DNA of 64,000 nucleotides from contig CAVYWD010000002.1 in assembly GCA_963772225.1 (NCBI GenBank), positions 1,302,001 to 1,366,000 on the forward strand, written 5' to 3'. Positions within the stretch are counted from its first letter, which is position 1, and each line of letters begins with the position of its first letter. This stretch comes from CAVYWD01 sp963772225. Its GTDB lineage: Bacteria; Myxococcota; Myxococcia; Myxococcales; UBA5297. Of this stretch, positions 1-8,625 are shown in pieces. A program made the translations under genes and the position numbers. Below the pieces are notes generated by a model. That model was not told the origin of the DNA and searched no databases. It saw only the letters and a program-made list of their open reading frames with translations.

Positions 1-256
1 CGAGCGCCATCACCTGGGCCTTGGGGAAGGCGAGCGCGCCCAAGATGTGGTCGCGGTCGCCATGGGTCAGGAGAATCGCCTTGACCGCCTCGGGGCCGAG
101 GCCGCGCTTGCCGAGCGCGTCGAGGATGGGCTGTCCGGAGGCGCTGTTGCAAGCGTCCACGAGCGCGACCTCTCCCGCGCCGAGGTCGACGAGGAGCACG
201 TCGAGGTCGCCGCCGCGCTCTACGACCGGCTGGAGGATCCGGAGAGCTTCGCGCAG
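1..256 (-). CDS. MBL-fold metallo-hydrolase, partial (runs off left edge)
   Basis: The minus frame reading off the left edge contains a beta-strand/loop (VLLVDLGAGEVALVDAC) followed by LLTHGDRDHILGALAFP. This is the zinc-binding THxDxDH-type motif of the metallo-beta-lactamase fold, here THGDRDH with the first His, Asp and second His in place. Only the N-terminal part is inside the window, so the substrate cannot be guessed. The start is uncertain: the frame is open to about 574, the only in-frame GTG is at 199, and a CTG lies at 256. The fold call is firm; the boundaries are not. Confidence 0.55.
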   Translation of the reverse strand, partial: MREALRILQPVVERGGDLDVLLVDLGAGEVALVDACNSASGQPILDALGKRGLGPEAVKAILLTHGDRDHILGALAFPKAQVMAL

Positions 257-334
257 GCCTACGCGCTGCTCACCTTCGAGTCCGACCGGAAGGCGCTGGC
301 GCTGCGGGTCGCGCGGGGCCGGGCCGGGCCGTGA

Positions 335-646
335 AGCCCCGGGGCGCCCTGAGGTGACTCCGCGCCGCTCGAGGTCGCGTCGGCGCGAGCGCAGGAGCTC
401 GACCGCCTTCGTCCTGTCGCTCAGGAACGAAATCCACGCGGAGGCCGCCGCCGCGGGCAGCGGAAGATCTCCGCGGCAAACGCTCTCCGGAGCAGCTGCG
501 CGGAGCGGCGGCCGCCGAACGCGAGGCGGGCCAGATAGAAGCCGCGCGCCAGCGCCTCCGGTATATTCCCGACTTCACCCGCCGTCCTTGCCCTCGCGCC
601 CGCCGCGCCACCCGCGGCCGCGCGCGCCAACCTCGGAGGAACAGCC
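335..646. other. Intergenic, no gene recognised
   Basis: GC-rich spacer between the divergent MBL-fold gene and the cyanophycinase-like gene. Open frames here carry no recognisable motif. The promoters of both neighbours should lie here, but I could not pick a convincing -35/-10 pair. A TCGGAGGAACAGCC stretch just before 647 supplies the ribosome binding site for the plus gene. Confidence 0.4.
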
Positions 647-2611
647 ATGTCGAAACGTGCCGTCGCCGCGGCCCTCGCCCTCGGTCTCCTGCCGCTCTCC
701 CAGGCCGCCAGGGCGGCGAGGGCGCCCGAGCGCGTCCTCGTGCCCATCGGAGGCGGCTACGACGAGATGGGGATCTTCTCGCGCGCCGCCGCCCAGGGCG
801 CGCGCGGGCCGTCGATCGACCTGCTCGTGCTCCCGCCCGCGTACGCGGAGGACAAGGCGACCGCCGTCGAGAACGGCGATTACGACCTCGCGCTCGAGCA
901 CACGGCGGATCTGAAGACGGCGTGCGACGCCGTCGTCGATCTCGCCCGCTTCCCCGGCGGGTGCCGCGCCGAGCTGGTCGACCTCTTCACCGCCGGCGAC
1001 GCCTCGGCGCCGGCCGTCGTGGGCCGGCTCGCCGATACGGCGGTCGACGGCTACTTCTTCCTGGGCGGCGACCAGGGCGCGGCGATGCAGGTCGTCGCCG
1101 GGACCCCGGCGGAGGCGGCCCTGGCGGCGGCGTACGACCGCGGCGCGGTCGTCGGCGGCACCAGCGCGGGCGACGCCGTCGAGTCCTACGTCATGAACAA
1201 CGGCTACACCGACCAGGGCGACTACAACACCGCGCTGCAGCTCGGCTCCCTGGACCTCTGGTGGGGCGACCCGCAGCTCCACCGCGGCCTGTCGTTCGGC
1301 GACCGCCGGGCCATCTTCGACCAGCACCTCTACGAGCGCGGCCGCTTCCCGCGCCTGCTCAACGAGACCGCGCAGAGCGTCGATCGCCTGGCCGGCGAGG
1401 GCCTTTTGGGCATCGGCGCCGACTACGACACCGGGTACCTGGTCCGGAGCGGCGCCCGCGTCACCGACCTGTTCGGCGCGGCCTCGGCGGCGGTCGTCGA
1501 CTTCGGGACGCTCCGCACCAGGTTCTCCTGGGTCGACGCGAGCGGCCGGCCGGTCCCGTCGCCCAGCGCCGCCGCCACCCCGACCGCGGCGTTGGCGGCG
1601 ACGGGCATCCTGACTCACCTGCTCGCCGGGAGGGCGGACGACCTGGGCGGGGCCGTCCAGTACGACCTCGCGACCCGCGTCCCCTCTCTCGCCGGCGCGC
1701 CCGTCTCCCCGCCCCCGGCGCGCGCGGGCGCGCTCAGCGCCACGCTCCGCTCGCAGCGCCCGGTGCTGCTCGGCGGAGATCACACCGTCGACCCGGAGTG
1801 GCCCGCCGCAGAGCCGGCGCTGGCCGAGCTCGCCCGGCGGGCCGGTAGGTCGGGGCCCATCGTCGTCGTCGCGGCCGCCTACTCGAACGCCGCGAACGCC
1901 CGCGCCGACCTCGACGCCTACGCCGCGGCCCTGGCGCTGTCGGGCTGGGCGGGCGCCGTTCAGACGATCGCCTACCCGACGCGCGACCTCGCCGGCCAGC
2001 TCCAGGGGGCCGCCGCCGTCCTCTTCCTCTCCGACGATCAGACGAAGGTCCCGAGCCTGGCGGCGGACCCGCGCTTCGCCGACGCGGTGCGGGCCGCGAG
2101 GGCCAGCTCCCCGGTGACGATGTTCGAGCGCGCGGCGACCGCGCTGGCCGGCGACTACGTCGACGCCGTCGACGACGCGAGCGACCCGTCGGAGGCGTTC
2201 CTGATCGGCGCGGCGAACGTGATGCCGGGGCTCGGGCTCGTCGAGGGCGCGGGCCCCGTCGCCTTCGAGCCGCGCCTCCAGTACGACTACCGCTACGGCC
2301 GTCTCTACGGCCTGCCATACGCGGTCGACGCCGCGTCGCGGCGGCGCGTCGCCGTCTTCGGCATCAGCGAGCAGACGGCGCTCCTCGTCGGGCCGGACGG
2401 GGTGTCGGTGATCGGTCAGAACCCGGTCATCGCGGTCGACCCCAGCCGGGCGAAGTTCTACGCCGGCGAGAACGGGGCCGTCGGCGCCCTCAACGTGCTG
2501 GTCGACGTCTACGAGCCCGGGCAGCGGTTCGGCAGCGCGGGCCCGCGGCGCGCGGCCGGCGGGGTGCGCGCACGAGATCGGTCGGACTGCCCGCGGCGAC
2601 TCCAGCGCTAG
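647..2611 (+). CDS. Secreted cyanophycinase-like peptidase (S51 family)
   Basis: 654-residue protein with a signal peptide (MSKRAVAAALALGLLPLSQA, then ARA). The mature part starts with a Rossmann-like strand (VLVPIGGGYDEMGIF) and carries FFLGGDQGAAMQ and VVGGTSAGDAVES. GGTSAG is the nucleophilic-serine elbow of S51 serine peptidases such as cyanophycinase and peptidase E. Cyanophycinases hydrolyse multi-L-arginyl-poly-L-aspartate to beta-Asp-Arg dipeptides; an exported enzyme would attack external polymer. The protein is longer than the roughly 280-400 residues usual for the family, with a second alpha/beta half after about residue 370 (VLLGGDHTVDPEWP) and a C-terminal VSVIGQNPVIAVD strand. 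GGAGGAACAGCC before the ATG fits a ribosome binding site. Substrate is inferred from family only. Confidence 0.75.
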   Translation: MSKRAVAAALALGLLPLSQAARAARAPERVLVPIGGGYDEMGIFSRAAAQGARGPSIDLLVLPPAYAEDKATAVENGDYDLALEHTADLKTACDAVVDLARFPGGCRAELVDLFTAGDASAPAVVGRLADTAVDGYFFLGGDQGAAMQVVAGTPAEAALAAAYDRGAVVGGTSAGDAVESYVMNNGYTDQGDYNTALQLGSLDLWWGDPQLHRGLSFGDRRAIFDQHLYERGRFPRLLNETAQSVDRLAGEGLLGIGADYDTGYLVRSGARVTDLFGAASAAVVDFGTLRTRFSWVDASGRPVPSPSAAATPTAALAATGILTHLLAGRADDLGGAVQYDLATRVPSLAGAPVSPPPARAGALSATLRSQRPVLLGGDHTVDPEWPAAEPALAELARRAGRSGPIVVVAAAYSNAANARADLDAYAAALALSGWAGAVQTIAYPTRDLAGQLQGAAAVLFLSDDQTKVPSLAADPRFADAVRAARASSPVTMFERAATALAGDYVDAVDDASDPSEAFLIGAANVMPGLGLVEGAGPVAFEPRLQYDYRYGRLYGLPYAVDAASRRRVAVFGISEQTALLVGPDGVSVIGQNPVIAVDPSRAKFYAGENGAVGALNVLVDVYEPGQRFGSAGPRRAAGGVRARDRSDCPRRLQR

Positions 2612-2650
2612 CCTGGCTATTTCGCCCCATCTCCCCGACGGAGCGCCGAA

Positions 2651-2674
2651 GGGTGCGGCCACTCTGGAGTGCGA
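2651..2674 (-). repeat. Dispersed palindromic repeat, copy 1
   Basis: Core GGGTGCGGCCACTCTGGAGT followed by GCG. The same core occurs inverted at 2954-2977, flanking a segment of about 280 bp, and in more degenerate form at 23923-23946 and 24630-24653. When translated it reads (M/V)RPLWSA. The spread suggests a REP/MITE-like element. Confidence 0.6.
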
Positions 2675-2953
2675 GGGAACCTGGCGATTCCTGCGGACTT
2701 GGGCTGGGTTTGGGGCGGAGCGTGGGCCTGCGAGGATTGGAGTCGATGAAGGGAAGAAGTACAGCCGGGGTCGGGATCGGGACCGGGATTGTTTACGGGG
2801 GCGGGGACGGGCCACGCGGCTCGGAGCACGGGAGCGGCATCTTTCGCCCGTGGCCGAAGGACCTATGGCGCGCTGAAGGGCATAGGTCATGAAGTCTCTC
2901 TCCTCGGTCGCGCCCCAGCTCGGCTGAACCATGCGCAGGTACACGAGAATTCC

Positions 2954-2977
2954 CGCACTCCAGAGTGGCCGCACCCA
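2954..2977 (+). repeat. Dispersed palindromic repeat, copy 2 (inverted)
   Basis: CGCACTCCAGAGTGGCCGCA followed by CCC is the reverse complement of the copy at 2651-2674. The two together could be the ends of a roughly 330-bp non-autonomous element; no transposase is encoded between them. Confidence 0.6.
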
Positions 2978-3250
2978 GCGCCGAAGGCGCGGACCGCCCG
3001 CCCAACGGCAAAGACGCCGTCCCCTTCCCCAGGCCCATCTCCGTCAGCTTCGTCACCGCGGCGGGCGCCAAGGTCCCGCGGGATTGGGCCGACCGGCTCC
3101 ACGCCGACGAACTCGAACCGTTCAACGCGGCTACGACTCGTTCACCGTTCGCAGCCCCGAAGCCGCCCGCGGCCCGGCGGCGCTCACGAGCAGGCGCCTT
3201 TCCCTCCCAGCAGACCGCCGCGCGCCTATCGCGGTCACCCCGCTCCGGTC

Positions 3251-3440
3251 TCGGCATCGGCCGAAGCACGAAATTTTCGTGATCTGCCGGTCTCCACATC
3301 GGTCAGCGCACGAAAGTTTTCAGGACTTTCGGTCTCCACATCGGCCCGCGCACGAGCCGTTCCAGATTCGCCGATGTCCACTTCGGCCCGCGCACGAAAT
3401 CTTCCAAAACGGCCGATCTCCCCGTCGGCCGCGCGTGAGC
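3251..3440. repeat. 42-bp imperfect tandem repeat, about 4.5 copies
   Basis: Units begin TCGGCCCGCGCACGAA and end CGGTCTCCACA, repeating every 42 bp (starts near 3255, 3300, 3343, 3385, 3427). Because 42 is a multiple of three, every frame shows a 14-residue repeat. Unit 1 contains the perfect palindrome CACGAAATTTTCGTG. There are no unique spacers, so this is not a CRISPR array. Confidence 0.6.
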
Positions 3441-3538
3441 CGCTCGCGACCCGCCACTCTGGAGACCTCCCCGCGCATCTCGCGCTTCTGTTTCGCCGTC
3501 CTATACATCGGGCGTTCAGCCTCCGCGCCGCACTCGCC

Positions 3539-3739
3539 GGTTCACGCAAGGCGCTCCTGCTCGTCGCGGCCACCGAGGACCCGGTGAAGCGGGACATCAA
3601 GGCTGGCGACGTCATCCGGGAGATCGCCATGGAAGTCGGCGGCCGCGGCGGCGGCAAGCCCGACCTCGCGCAGGCGGGCGGCTAGGAGCCGGCGAAGATC
3701 GACGCCGCGCTGGCCAAGGTCTACGAGCGGGTGAAGTAG
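3539..3739 (+). pseudogene. alaS C-terminal fragment (alanyl-tRNA synthetase)
   Basis: The frame reads LLLVAATEDPVKRDIKAGD and then VIREIAMEVGGRGGGKPDLA, QAGG, an in-frame TAG (3683-3685), then EPAKIDAALAKVYERVK and TAG. This is the extreme C-terminus of alanyl-tRNA synthetase: the DHHA1 region with the GGRGGGKPDxAQAGG motif. Only about 65 codons remain and one is a stop, so it cannot be functional. It is either the remnant of a duplicated alaS or a transferred piece. The functional alaS is not in the window. Confidence 0.8.
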
Positions 3740-3749
3740 CCGTCGGCCG

Positions 3750-4355
3750 CTACCGCCAGGTCCCCGAGAAGGTGCTCCGGGTGGGCGCGCTGCTCGTGAG
3801 CACGATCGAGGGCGACTTCGCCCGCGAGAGGAAGAGCGGAACCGTCAGGGCCACGGTCAGCACGTTCGCGATATCCGCGTTCACGAGGTTGTGCGGGTGA
3901 TCGAGCGCCACCTTGGCGCCGCCGCGCTCCTTCTCCAGCACGCTCAGCTTCGAGCCTCGATGGGTCACGCCCCAGTAGACGCCGCTCAGCGACAGGAGCA
4001 TCTCCGGCGAGGTGGCGTTCATCACCAAGCGGAGGACCGGGTTGGTGAGCGCCTGCAGGTTGCGCTCCTTGAACCATTGCTTCCATGCGGGCTCGTCGAG
4101 GTCCAAAAGGTCGCGCACCGCCAGCAGGGCGCCGAAGAAGCACACCTCCGAGATCCAGACGCTGTTCGAGGGAGGCGAGCGGAGGACCGCTTCAATGGGC
4201 GGGGGTAGGCCAGCTCTGTCGACCGCCGCCTCCGGGACCGCGCCCAGCAGGAAGGACCTCGCGACGGTGCCCTTCACCAGGCACTCGGGGTAGCTCTCGG
4301 CGCCGCTGGGGAGGCCGCCCAGGTACCTCGTCAGGAGCGTCGTTGGGTTGGGCAT
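3750..4355 (-). CDS. Conserved hypothetical protein, 201 aa
   Basis: Opens MPNPTTLLTRYLGGLPSGAE and continues with an alternating helical pattern including ALLAVRDLLDLDEPAWKQWF and a region around NATSPEMLLSLSGVYWGVTH. There is no signal peptide or membrane segment. Length and composition resemble the small paralogous soluble proteins common in myxobacteria, but I do not recognise a specific family. It is bounded by an alaS fragment and a long spacer, so no operon context helps. The last 15 or so residues (TSSAPTRSTFSGTWR) look random, so the C-terminus may be damaged. Confidence 0.55.
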   Translation of the reverse strand: MPNPTTLLTRYLGGLPSGAESYPECLVKGTVARSFLLGAVPEAAVDRAGLPPPIEAVLRSPPSNSVWISEVCFFGALLAVRDLLDLDEPAWKQWFKERNLQALTNPVLRLVMNATSPEMLLSLSGVYWGVTHRGSKLSVLEKERGGAKVALDHPHNLVNADIANVLTVALTVPLFLSRAKSPSIVLTSSAPTRSTFSGTWR

Positions 4356-4950
4356 CGGTAGGTCCCGGGGCCGCTTGGTTGCTCTTAGGATGCGCTGCGC
4401 CTTCGACTTCGTGGCTCCAGAGTCGCCGCGAGGAGCGAGGCCGGAGGCCCTGTGACTTTCGCCGAGAGCATCCTAGCGCCGGGCGCGCTCCGCGAGGGCG
4501 GCGCCGTCGCGCGACCTTAGTCCCTTAGCGAGGAAATCTTGCGCAGGATGGCAAAGACTTCAGCCTTCAGACTCCGGGCCCCAGGAGCTGCAGTACCCGG
4601 AGCCTGGGGTCTGGAGTCTGGTTCCTAAGGCAACCCTCTTTGGTTCCGGCTCGGCCGGGTTAGGGTACCTGGAGCCGCGCCGACTGGTTTGCGGACCCGA
4701 TCGACACGTCGGGATGCGGCGATGAGCCGTTCCGGTGCGCCAACGACTCCTGGCGCGCGCCGAGAGGAGGTGCAGCGCTTCATCGCTCGGCTCCTCGGGT
4801 GAAGCTTGCGGTCGATGAGGTGAAGGAGGCCCGTCGCGAGGTTCGCGAACGCTCGCCGCACCCGCTTCCCCTGGCGCGCTGCGCCCAGGGTCTCAGCGCC
4901 TCATCGCCCCATTCCCCGCGGCGGGCGATTTCGGGTACAAGGTCAACGCT
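4356..4950. other. Long intergenic spacer with structured element
   Basis: About 600 bp without a supported gene. It contains the structured element at 4568-4665. Around 4730-4860 the minus strand reads a short protein-like stretch (AFANLATGLLHLIDRKLH) that may be a gene remnant but has no recognisable family. Confidence 0.4.
4568..4665 (+). ncRNA. Structured element, copy 1 (candidate RNA)
   Basis: The 18-nt arms CAGACTCCGGGCCCCAGG (4568-4585) and CCTGGGGTCTGGAGTCTG (4603-4620) pair along their whole length, with a 17-nt loop containing TGCAGTACCC. Six bases later come AAGGCAACCC (4627-4636) and the hairpin CCGGC-TCG-GCCGG (4646-4658) followed by GTTAG. A second copy at 61836-61936 keeps the single-stranded motifs and their 19-nt spacing while the stem sequence differs but still pairs. 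Class unknown. The downstream gene starts 286 bp away (4951). Confidence 0.5.
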
Positions 4951-5259
4951 ATGAGCCTCCACGTCGCTCTCGCCGTCGCCGCTCTCGCAGCCTCGATCTT
5001 CATGGTCGTCGGACAGGACGCGCGCACGCTCGCGGTCATCGCCCTGGCCGCGAGCGCCATCGAAGTCGCGACGGCCTTCGGCGTCCTTCACTTCTCGATC
5101 ACCCACCTCCCACTCGGCCTGCTCCTCGGCGTCTGCCTCGCGGCGCCGGGTTGCCTCGCGTGGGTGCGGTCCTCCTCCAAGACCGCGGTCACCGCCGCGA
5201 CCGTGGTCGCGATTGTCGGGATCCTTCAGGTGCTGGGGGCGGTCGGCCACAAGCTGTAA
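4951..5259 (+). CDS. Small integral membrane protein, 102 aa
   Basis: Three to four hydrophobic helices: residues about 4-22 (VALAVAALAASIFMVVG), 25-45 (TLAVIALAASAIEVATAFGV), 53-70 (LPLGLLLGVCLAAPGCL) and 78-97 (VTAATVVAIVGILQVLGAVG). There are no catalytic or metal-binding motifs. The CTATGAGCC start context lacks a strong Shine-Dalgarno sequence. It is a lone gene downstream of the structured element. Function unknown. Confidence 0.6.
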   Translation: MSLHVALAVAALAASIFMVVGQDARTLAVIALAASAIEVATAFGVLHFSITHLPLGLLLGVCLAAPGCLAWVRSSSKTAVTAATVVAIVGILQVLGAVGHKL

Positions 5260-5299
5260 GGGCGTCGGGCTCCTCTCCCTGGCCAACGCGGACCCAGAC

Positions 5300-5876
5300 G
5301 CTTCGGGTTCCGCCATTCAAGGCCGCACAACACAGACGCCTCGGACCCCGAGAAACCTACCGGCTCAGACGGCGCTCCGGCGTGCGAGGCGGGCCGAGCG
5401 CAAGGGGGTTGAAGCCGAGCTCGTCTCGCGGCGCCTCGCGCAAGTTCGCATCGCTCCAGGGCTCCTCCTCGAAGCTTCTCCTGAACGGTGACCGGCGTGC
5501 GGCAGCTCTGGCGGACGGGCGGCCCGCAGCGCTTCCCAGTGCAGCTGACCGGCGGCGAGGACATACCTGTCGCCCCGGGGCGACGCTCCCCTCGAACGAC
5601 GTGGCCACGTCGATTTGAAGCGGCGCGCCGAAGGGCGGCGGCCTCGGAGTGCCAGGGGCCCCAGGAGCCGGTGGCGTTGGAGCGCGTGATGAGCCACGTC
5701 GCGCCGTCCCCGCCGACGCCCGAGACCGTCACGTCGCAGCCGCTGGCGGCGGCGACAGGGCGACTGTGAATGACGCCGCCCAGGCTCTGCCAGCCCGACC
5801 AGAAACCGCTGCTGGTGGTCTGCCGGCGGGTCAAGAGGCGGGCCAAGTGAGCAGGCAGATCTTTGCCGGCTTGCAC
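5300..5876 (-). pseudogene. Decayed PLL/lectin-like repeat protein remnant
   Basis: The minus strand reads GFWSGWQSLGGVIHSRP, then DGATWLITRSNATGSWGPWH. This is the W-x-GW-xSLGG...S / G-D-x-W pattern of beta-propeller lectin-like (PLL) repeats seen in myxobacterial secreted proteins. After about 5690 the sense seems to jump between frames: RYVLAAGQLHWEALRAAR is in one frame and SFEEEPWSDANLREAP in another. I read this as a frameshifted remnant. No intact start or stop pair is evident. Confidence 0.35.
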
Positions 5877-5945
5877 AAGATCGCGCGCGGCGGGGGCAAG
5901 AGGTCGTTCGAGAGGCGAGGAGGACGTTTTCTCAACAGCCTTTCG

Positions 5946-6379
5946 CTAGTGCAGCCTCCGGCGCAGATGGTTGACGAGATCCATCCGCGTAACCAGGCCC
6001 AAGAACTGCTCGCCGTCCATGACCAGCGCAACCAGCCCCTGCGCGAAGAGCGGGAGTAGCTCGCGCGGCGAGGCGGTCGCGGAAATCTCGAGCCGCGTAG
6101 TCATGGGGTCCCGCACCGGGTCGCGCAGGCGGCTCTCGTCCTCGCTGGCGGCGGCGCGGTGGCCTCGACGATCTTGCGCTGGTCCGGCCCCAGCCGGCCG
6201 TCCCGCTCCGCCGCCTCGATCATCGAGCGGCCGACCCGGTCCTTGATGGACCCCCCGGGATTCTGGCTTTCCAGCTTCAGCCAGAGCTCGCAGGGCCCGG
6301 TGTCGAGCCGGGTCACCTTGACGAGGGGAGTGTTGCCGATGAGGTCGAGGACGCCGTTCGCGAGCATGGGAGGTTTCAC
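5946..6379 (-). pseudogene. Cystathionine beta-synthase remnant with internal deletion
   Basis: The N-terminal piece (GTG at 6379 or ATG at 6367) reads VLDLIGNTPLVKVTRL and SQNPGGSIKDRVGRSMIEAA, the PLP-lysine region of cysteine synthase / cystathionine beta-synthase. After about 80 codons it shifts frame directly into a C-terminal CBS-domain tail: VRDPMTTRLEISATASPREL, then FLGLVTRMDLVNHLRRRLH and TAG at 5946-5948. A functional enzyme has about 450 residues; the centre of the catalytic domain and the first CBS repeat are missing. The gene is dead. Confidence 0.8.
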
Positions 6380-6636
6380 TTGCGAGTGGATGCGCGTCCA
6401 GTATAGCGGATCTTGCGCGCCCTGCTCTTCTTCAGCGCGCTCGCGTCGCGCGACGGCGGTCGGCAGGCCCGGCGCCTTTGGCCGCCCGGTCGCAGGAGCT
6501 TGGATGATTCATGCTCACTCGAGAGAAGCGCCAAATCGCGGACGCGCCCCGGGCGAGCGAGCGCCGCCAGCGATTGGCTGCGGCTGGCTGAAGGCCAAGC
6601 CCCGCATCCCATCTTCGATCGGGACAATGGGGCGAT

Positions 6637-8550
6637 CTATCCGGGCGAGCGCTGGCGGCGTCGAAGCAGAAGGACCCCCAGCGTCAATATCGAGATCGCA
6701 ATGCGATTGTCTTCGACTGCGCTGCCAAATCCGCAACCGCATCCGGTCGTCCCTACGACGGTCTCGTTGGAGCGCCCCCCATCGCTGGTTCCGCCGTCGT
6801 GCAGGCCTCCTCCATCGCTCGGTGAGCCTGCGTCCATGGCCGCGGCGTCGGAGGCGTCCGTCGCCGAGCCGCCCCCGTCTCGTCCTGTGCTTGCGTCGGG
6901 TCCCGCGCTTGCGTCTGCTCCCGCGCTGCCACCGTCGGGTGCGCCCGCGTCGGCTCCGCCGTTGCCCGTGTCGGGTGGCCATGGCGTGACGGACACCGGC
7001 GGCGTACCACTCTTGGTGATCTTGAGCGCATAGAGGGGCGACTCGTAGGGCGCCGAGCTGGGCAACGTGACGCGCAGGCCAGAGCCGTCTTGCGAGAACG
7101 TCAAGCCTACCGCCGTGCCGCCGAGCGGCGGAAAAAGGAATACCTTGCCGCTTCCGATGGGAAACGCGCTCGCTGTGGGCGCCGTCAAGCTCACCTGGCC
7201 GCCGGGCCAGCCCCCGAGCAGAGCGTACAAGGCATCGCCGTCCTGCGATCGAGTGTACCGGACGTCACTCGACCCAAAGGTCGGCAGGTACGTCGTGTAG
7301 CCGCCGCCCATCGTGGTGGGGCCCTCGCAGCAATGGATCCACGCTCGGGTCTTGTAGATGGCCTCGCCGTTCTGATGCAGGAACGACCCGTACGCATTCA
7401 GGAGGTCCTGCTGCGCCTGAGGAATCGTCCCGTCCGCCATCGGCATGATGTTGAGGAGCAGGCTACCGCCCTTGGCGACGTGGTCGACGAACGAGTCAAT
7501 GAGCTGGTTCGTGTTGTAGAGAGACATGCCGCTCACGTAGCCCCAGGTCTGCGGGCTGAGCGAGTCGTCCGTTATCCAGTACGGGGTCGTGACGTCGCGC
7601 GGGCCGCCGCGCTCGTAATCGTAGACCTGACCCGGGTGGGAACCCGAGGAGTCCACGATGGCGTCCTTGCCCAAGGCGACCACATCGACGCCCTTCGCGG
7701 CAGCCGCATTGTAGTAGTGCGCGAGGAAATCGAGGAGATTGGACTGGCCGAGCGCGGCGAGACCGTTGTCCTGGTAAAGGACGTCCGGCAAGAACTCGTC
7801 GATGACCTCAGTCAGCTTGCCCAGCCAGATGCTCTCCTCCTGGTCCATCGGGAGCTGCCCGTAGAGTTGCTGCAATTGTGGGTCGGTCTGAGCGGGCGCC
7901 TTCCCCCAATCGGTCCAATAGCCCGTGAAGTTGTACACGGTGTGCTGGGATATGAGGAATTTGAGCCCCTTCTTGCGAATGGCCGCCGCGTGCAGGGCGG
8001 CCAGGTTCAGCTTCGGTCCGTAGGCGACGGAGTTCCACGGGTTGACCTTGCTGTCCCACATGGCGAATCCGTCATGGTGCTCCGCCACCGGACCGGCGAA
8101 CCGAGCGCCCGAGTTGGCGATGAGCGTCGCCCACGCGTCGGGGTCCCACTTGCCGCCGTTCGCGACGAGCTTGGGGGCGAAGACGGTGAAGTTTCCCGTC
8201 TTGTCGTTCGCACCGATGAAGAAGTTCTGGTAGGGCCAGTCGCCGTACGGGTCGCCATAAAACTGCATGTGGTGCGCATAGGCCCCGGTGTTGCGACTGT
8301 CATTTGGGTCGTAAATGGAGCTTGGATACCACTCGCTGTAGAACGCGGGGACGGAGAACGCGCCCCAGTGGTAGTAGATGCCAAACTTGGCGTCCTGAAA
8401 CCACGCGGGCGCTCCCGTGTGCGAGTCGACCGACGCCCAAGTCGCCGTGTACGTCGTCTGCGCCGAAGCGGCCGGCGCCCACGCAAACCATGCTGCACAT
8501 GCAAGGCCTATCGGACCGATGCAGAGACCTCTGAGCGAGCTCATTCTCAT
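6637..8550 (-). CDS. Secreted alpha-L-fucosidase (GH29) with MYXO-CTERM-like tail
   Basis: 637 residues from ATG 8550. The signal peptide ends ...WAPAASAQ. The catalytic domain (about residues 35-400) has the GH29 pattern: WFQDAKFGIYYHWGAFSVPA, GPVAEHHDGFAMWDS and FLPDVLYQDNGLA, where the Asp after VLYQ is the candidate nucleophile, plus GGSLLLNIMP. A C-terminal beta domain follows (about 400-530), then an Asp/Ala/Gly/Ser linker, a TTGCGCGFG cysteine motif, a hydrophobic helix (ISILTLGVLLL) and RRRQR. That order is the MYXO-CTERM surface-anchoring arrangement. It lies 75 bp downstream of the GH16 gene and is probably co-transcribed for attack on fucosylated polysaccharide. The substrate is inferred from the family. 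Confidence 0.88.
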   Translation of the reverse strand: MRMSSLRGLCIGPIGLACAAWFAWAPAASAQTTYTATWASVDSHTGAPAWFQDAKFGIYYHWGAFSVPAFYSEWYPSSIYDPNDSRNTGAYAHHMQFYGDPYGDWPYQNFFIGANDKTGNFTVFAPKLVANGGKWDPDAWATLIANSGARFAGPVAEHHDGFAMWDSKVNPWNSVAYGPKLNLAALHAAAIRKKGLKFLISQHTVYNFTGYWTDWGKAPAQTDPQLQQLYGQLPMDQEESIWLGKLTEVIDEFLPDVLYQDNGLAALGQSNLLDFLAHYYNAAAAKGVDVVALGKDAIVDSSGSHPGQVYDYERGGPRDVTTPYWITDDSLSPQTWGYVSGMSLYNTNQLIDSFVDHVAKGGSLLLNIMPMADGTIPQAQQDLLNAYGSFLHQNGEAIYKTRAWIHCCEGPTTMGGGYTTYLPTFGSSDVRYTRSQDGDALYALLGGWPGGQVSLTAPTASAFPIGSGKVFLFPPLGGTAVGLTFSQDGSGLRVTLPSSAPYESPLYALKITKSGTPPVSVTPWPPDTGNGGADAGAPDGGSAGADASAGPDASTGRDGGGSATDASDAAAMDAGSPSDGGGLHDGGTSDGGRSNETVVGTTGCGCGFGSAVEDNRIAISILTLGVLLLRRRQRSPG

Positions 8551-8625
8551 GGCCTCGTTCGCGGTCGCGCTACTTGGCATCAATGCTCCCCATGACGTCG
8601 ACATTTCCGGCCGCGCCCGCCGCCC

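Larger units (their letters stand above)
2612..3538. other. Gene-poor repeat region
   Basis: No convincing gene. All six frames are largely open because of GC content, and the translations are Arg/Pro/Ser-rich without family motifs. It holds two inverted copies of the GGGTGCGGCCACTCTGGAGT repeat (2651-2674 and 2954-2977), a degenerate third copy near 3451, and a 42-bp imperfect tandem repeat (3251-3440). It ends in an alaS fragment. Confidence 0.5.

Noticed and set aside
575..2974. Very long minus-strand open frame (799 codons) opposite the cyanophycinase-like gene
   Set aside because: Composition is Arg/Ala/Gly/Glu-rich with no motif; it mirrors a real plus-strand gene with signal peptide and GGTSAG motif, as expected at this GC content.
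3251..3440. Possible CRISPR array
   Set aside because: Repeat unit is contiguous (42 bp) with gradual divergence and no unique spacers; no cas genes nearby.
4568..4665. Known riboswitch (c-di-GMP, cobalamin, fluoride)
   Set aside because: Short motifs such as GGCAACCC and CCGGGTTA are reminiscent, but order and spacing of conserved blocks do not fit any of those consensus structures.
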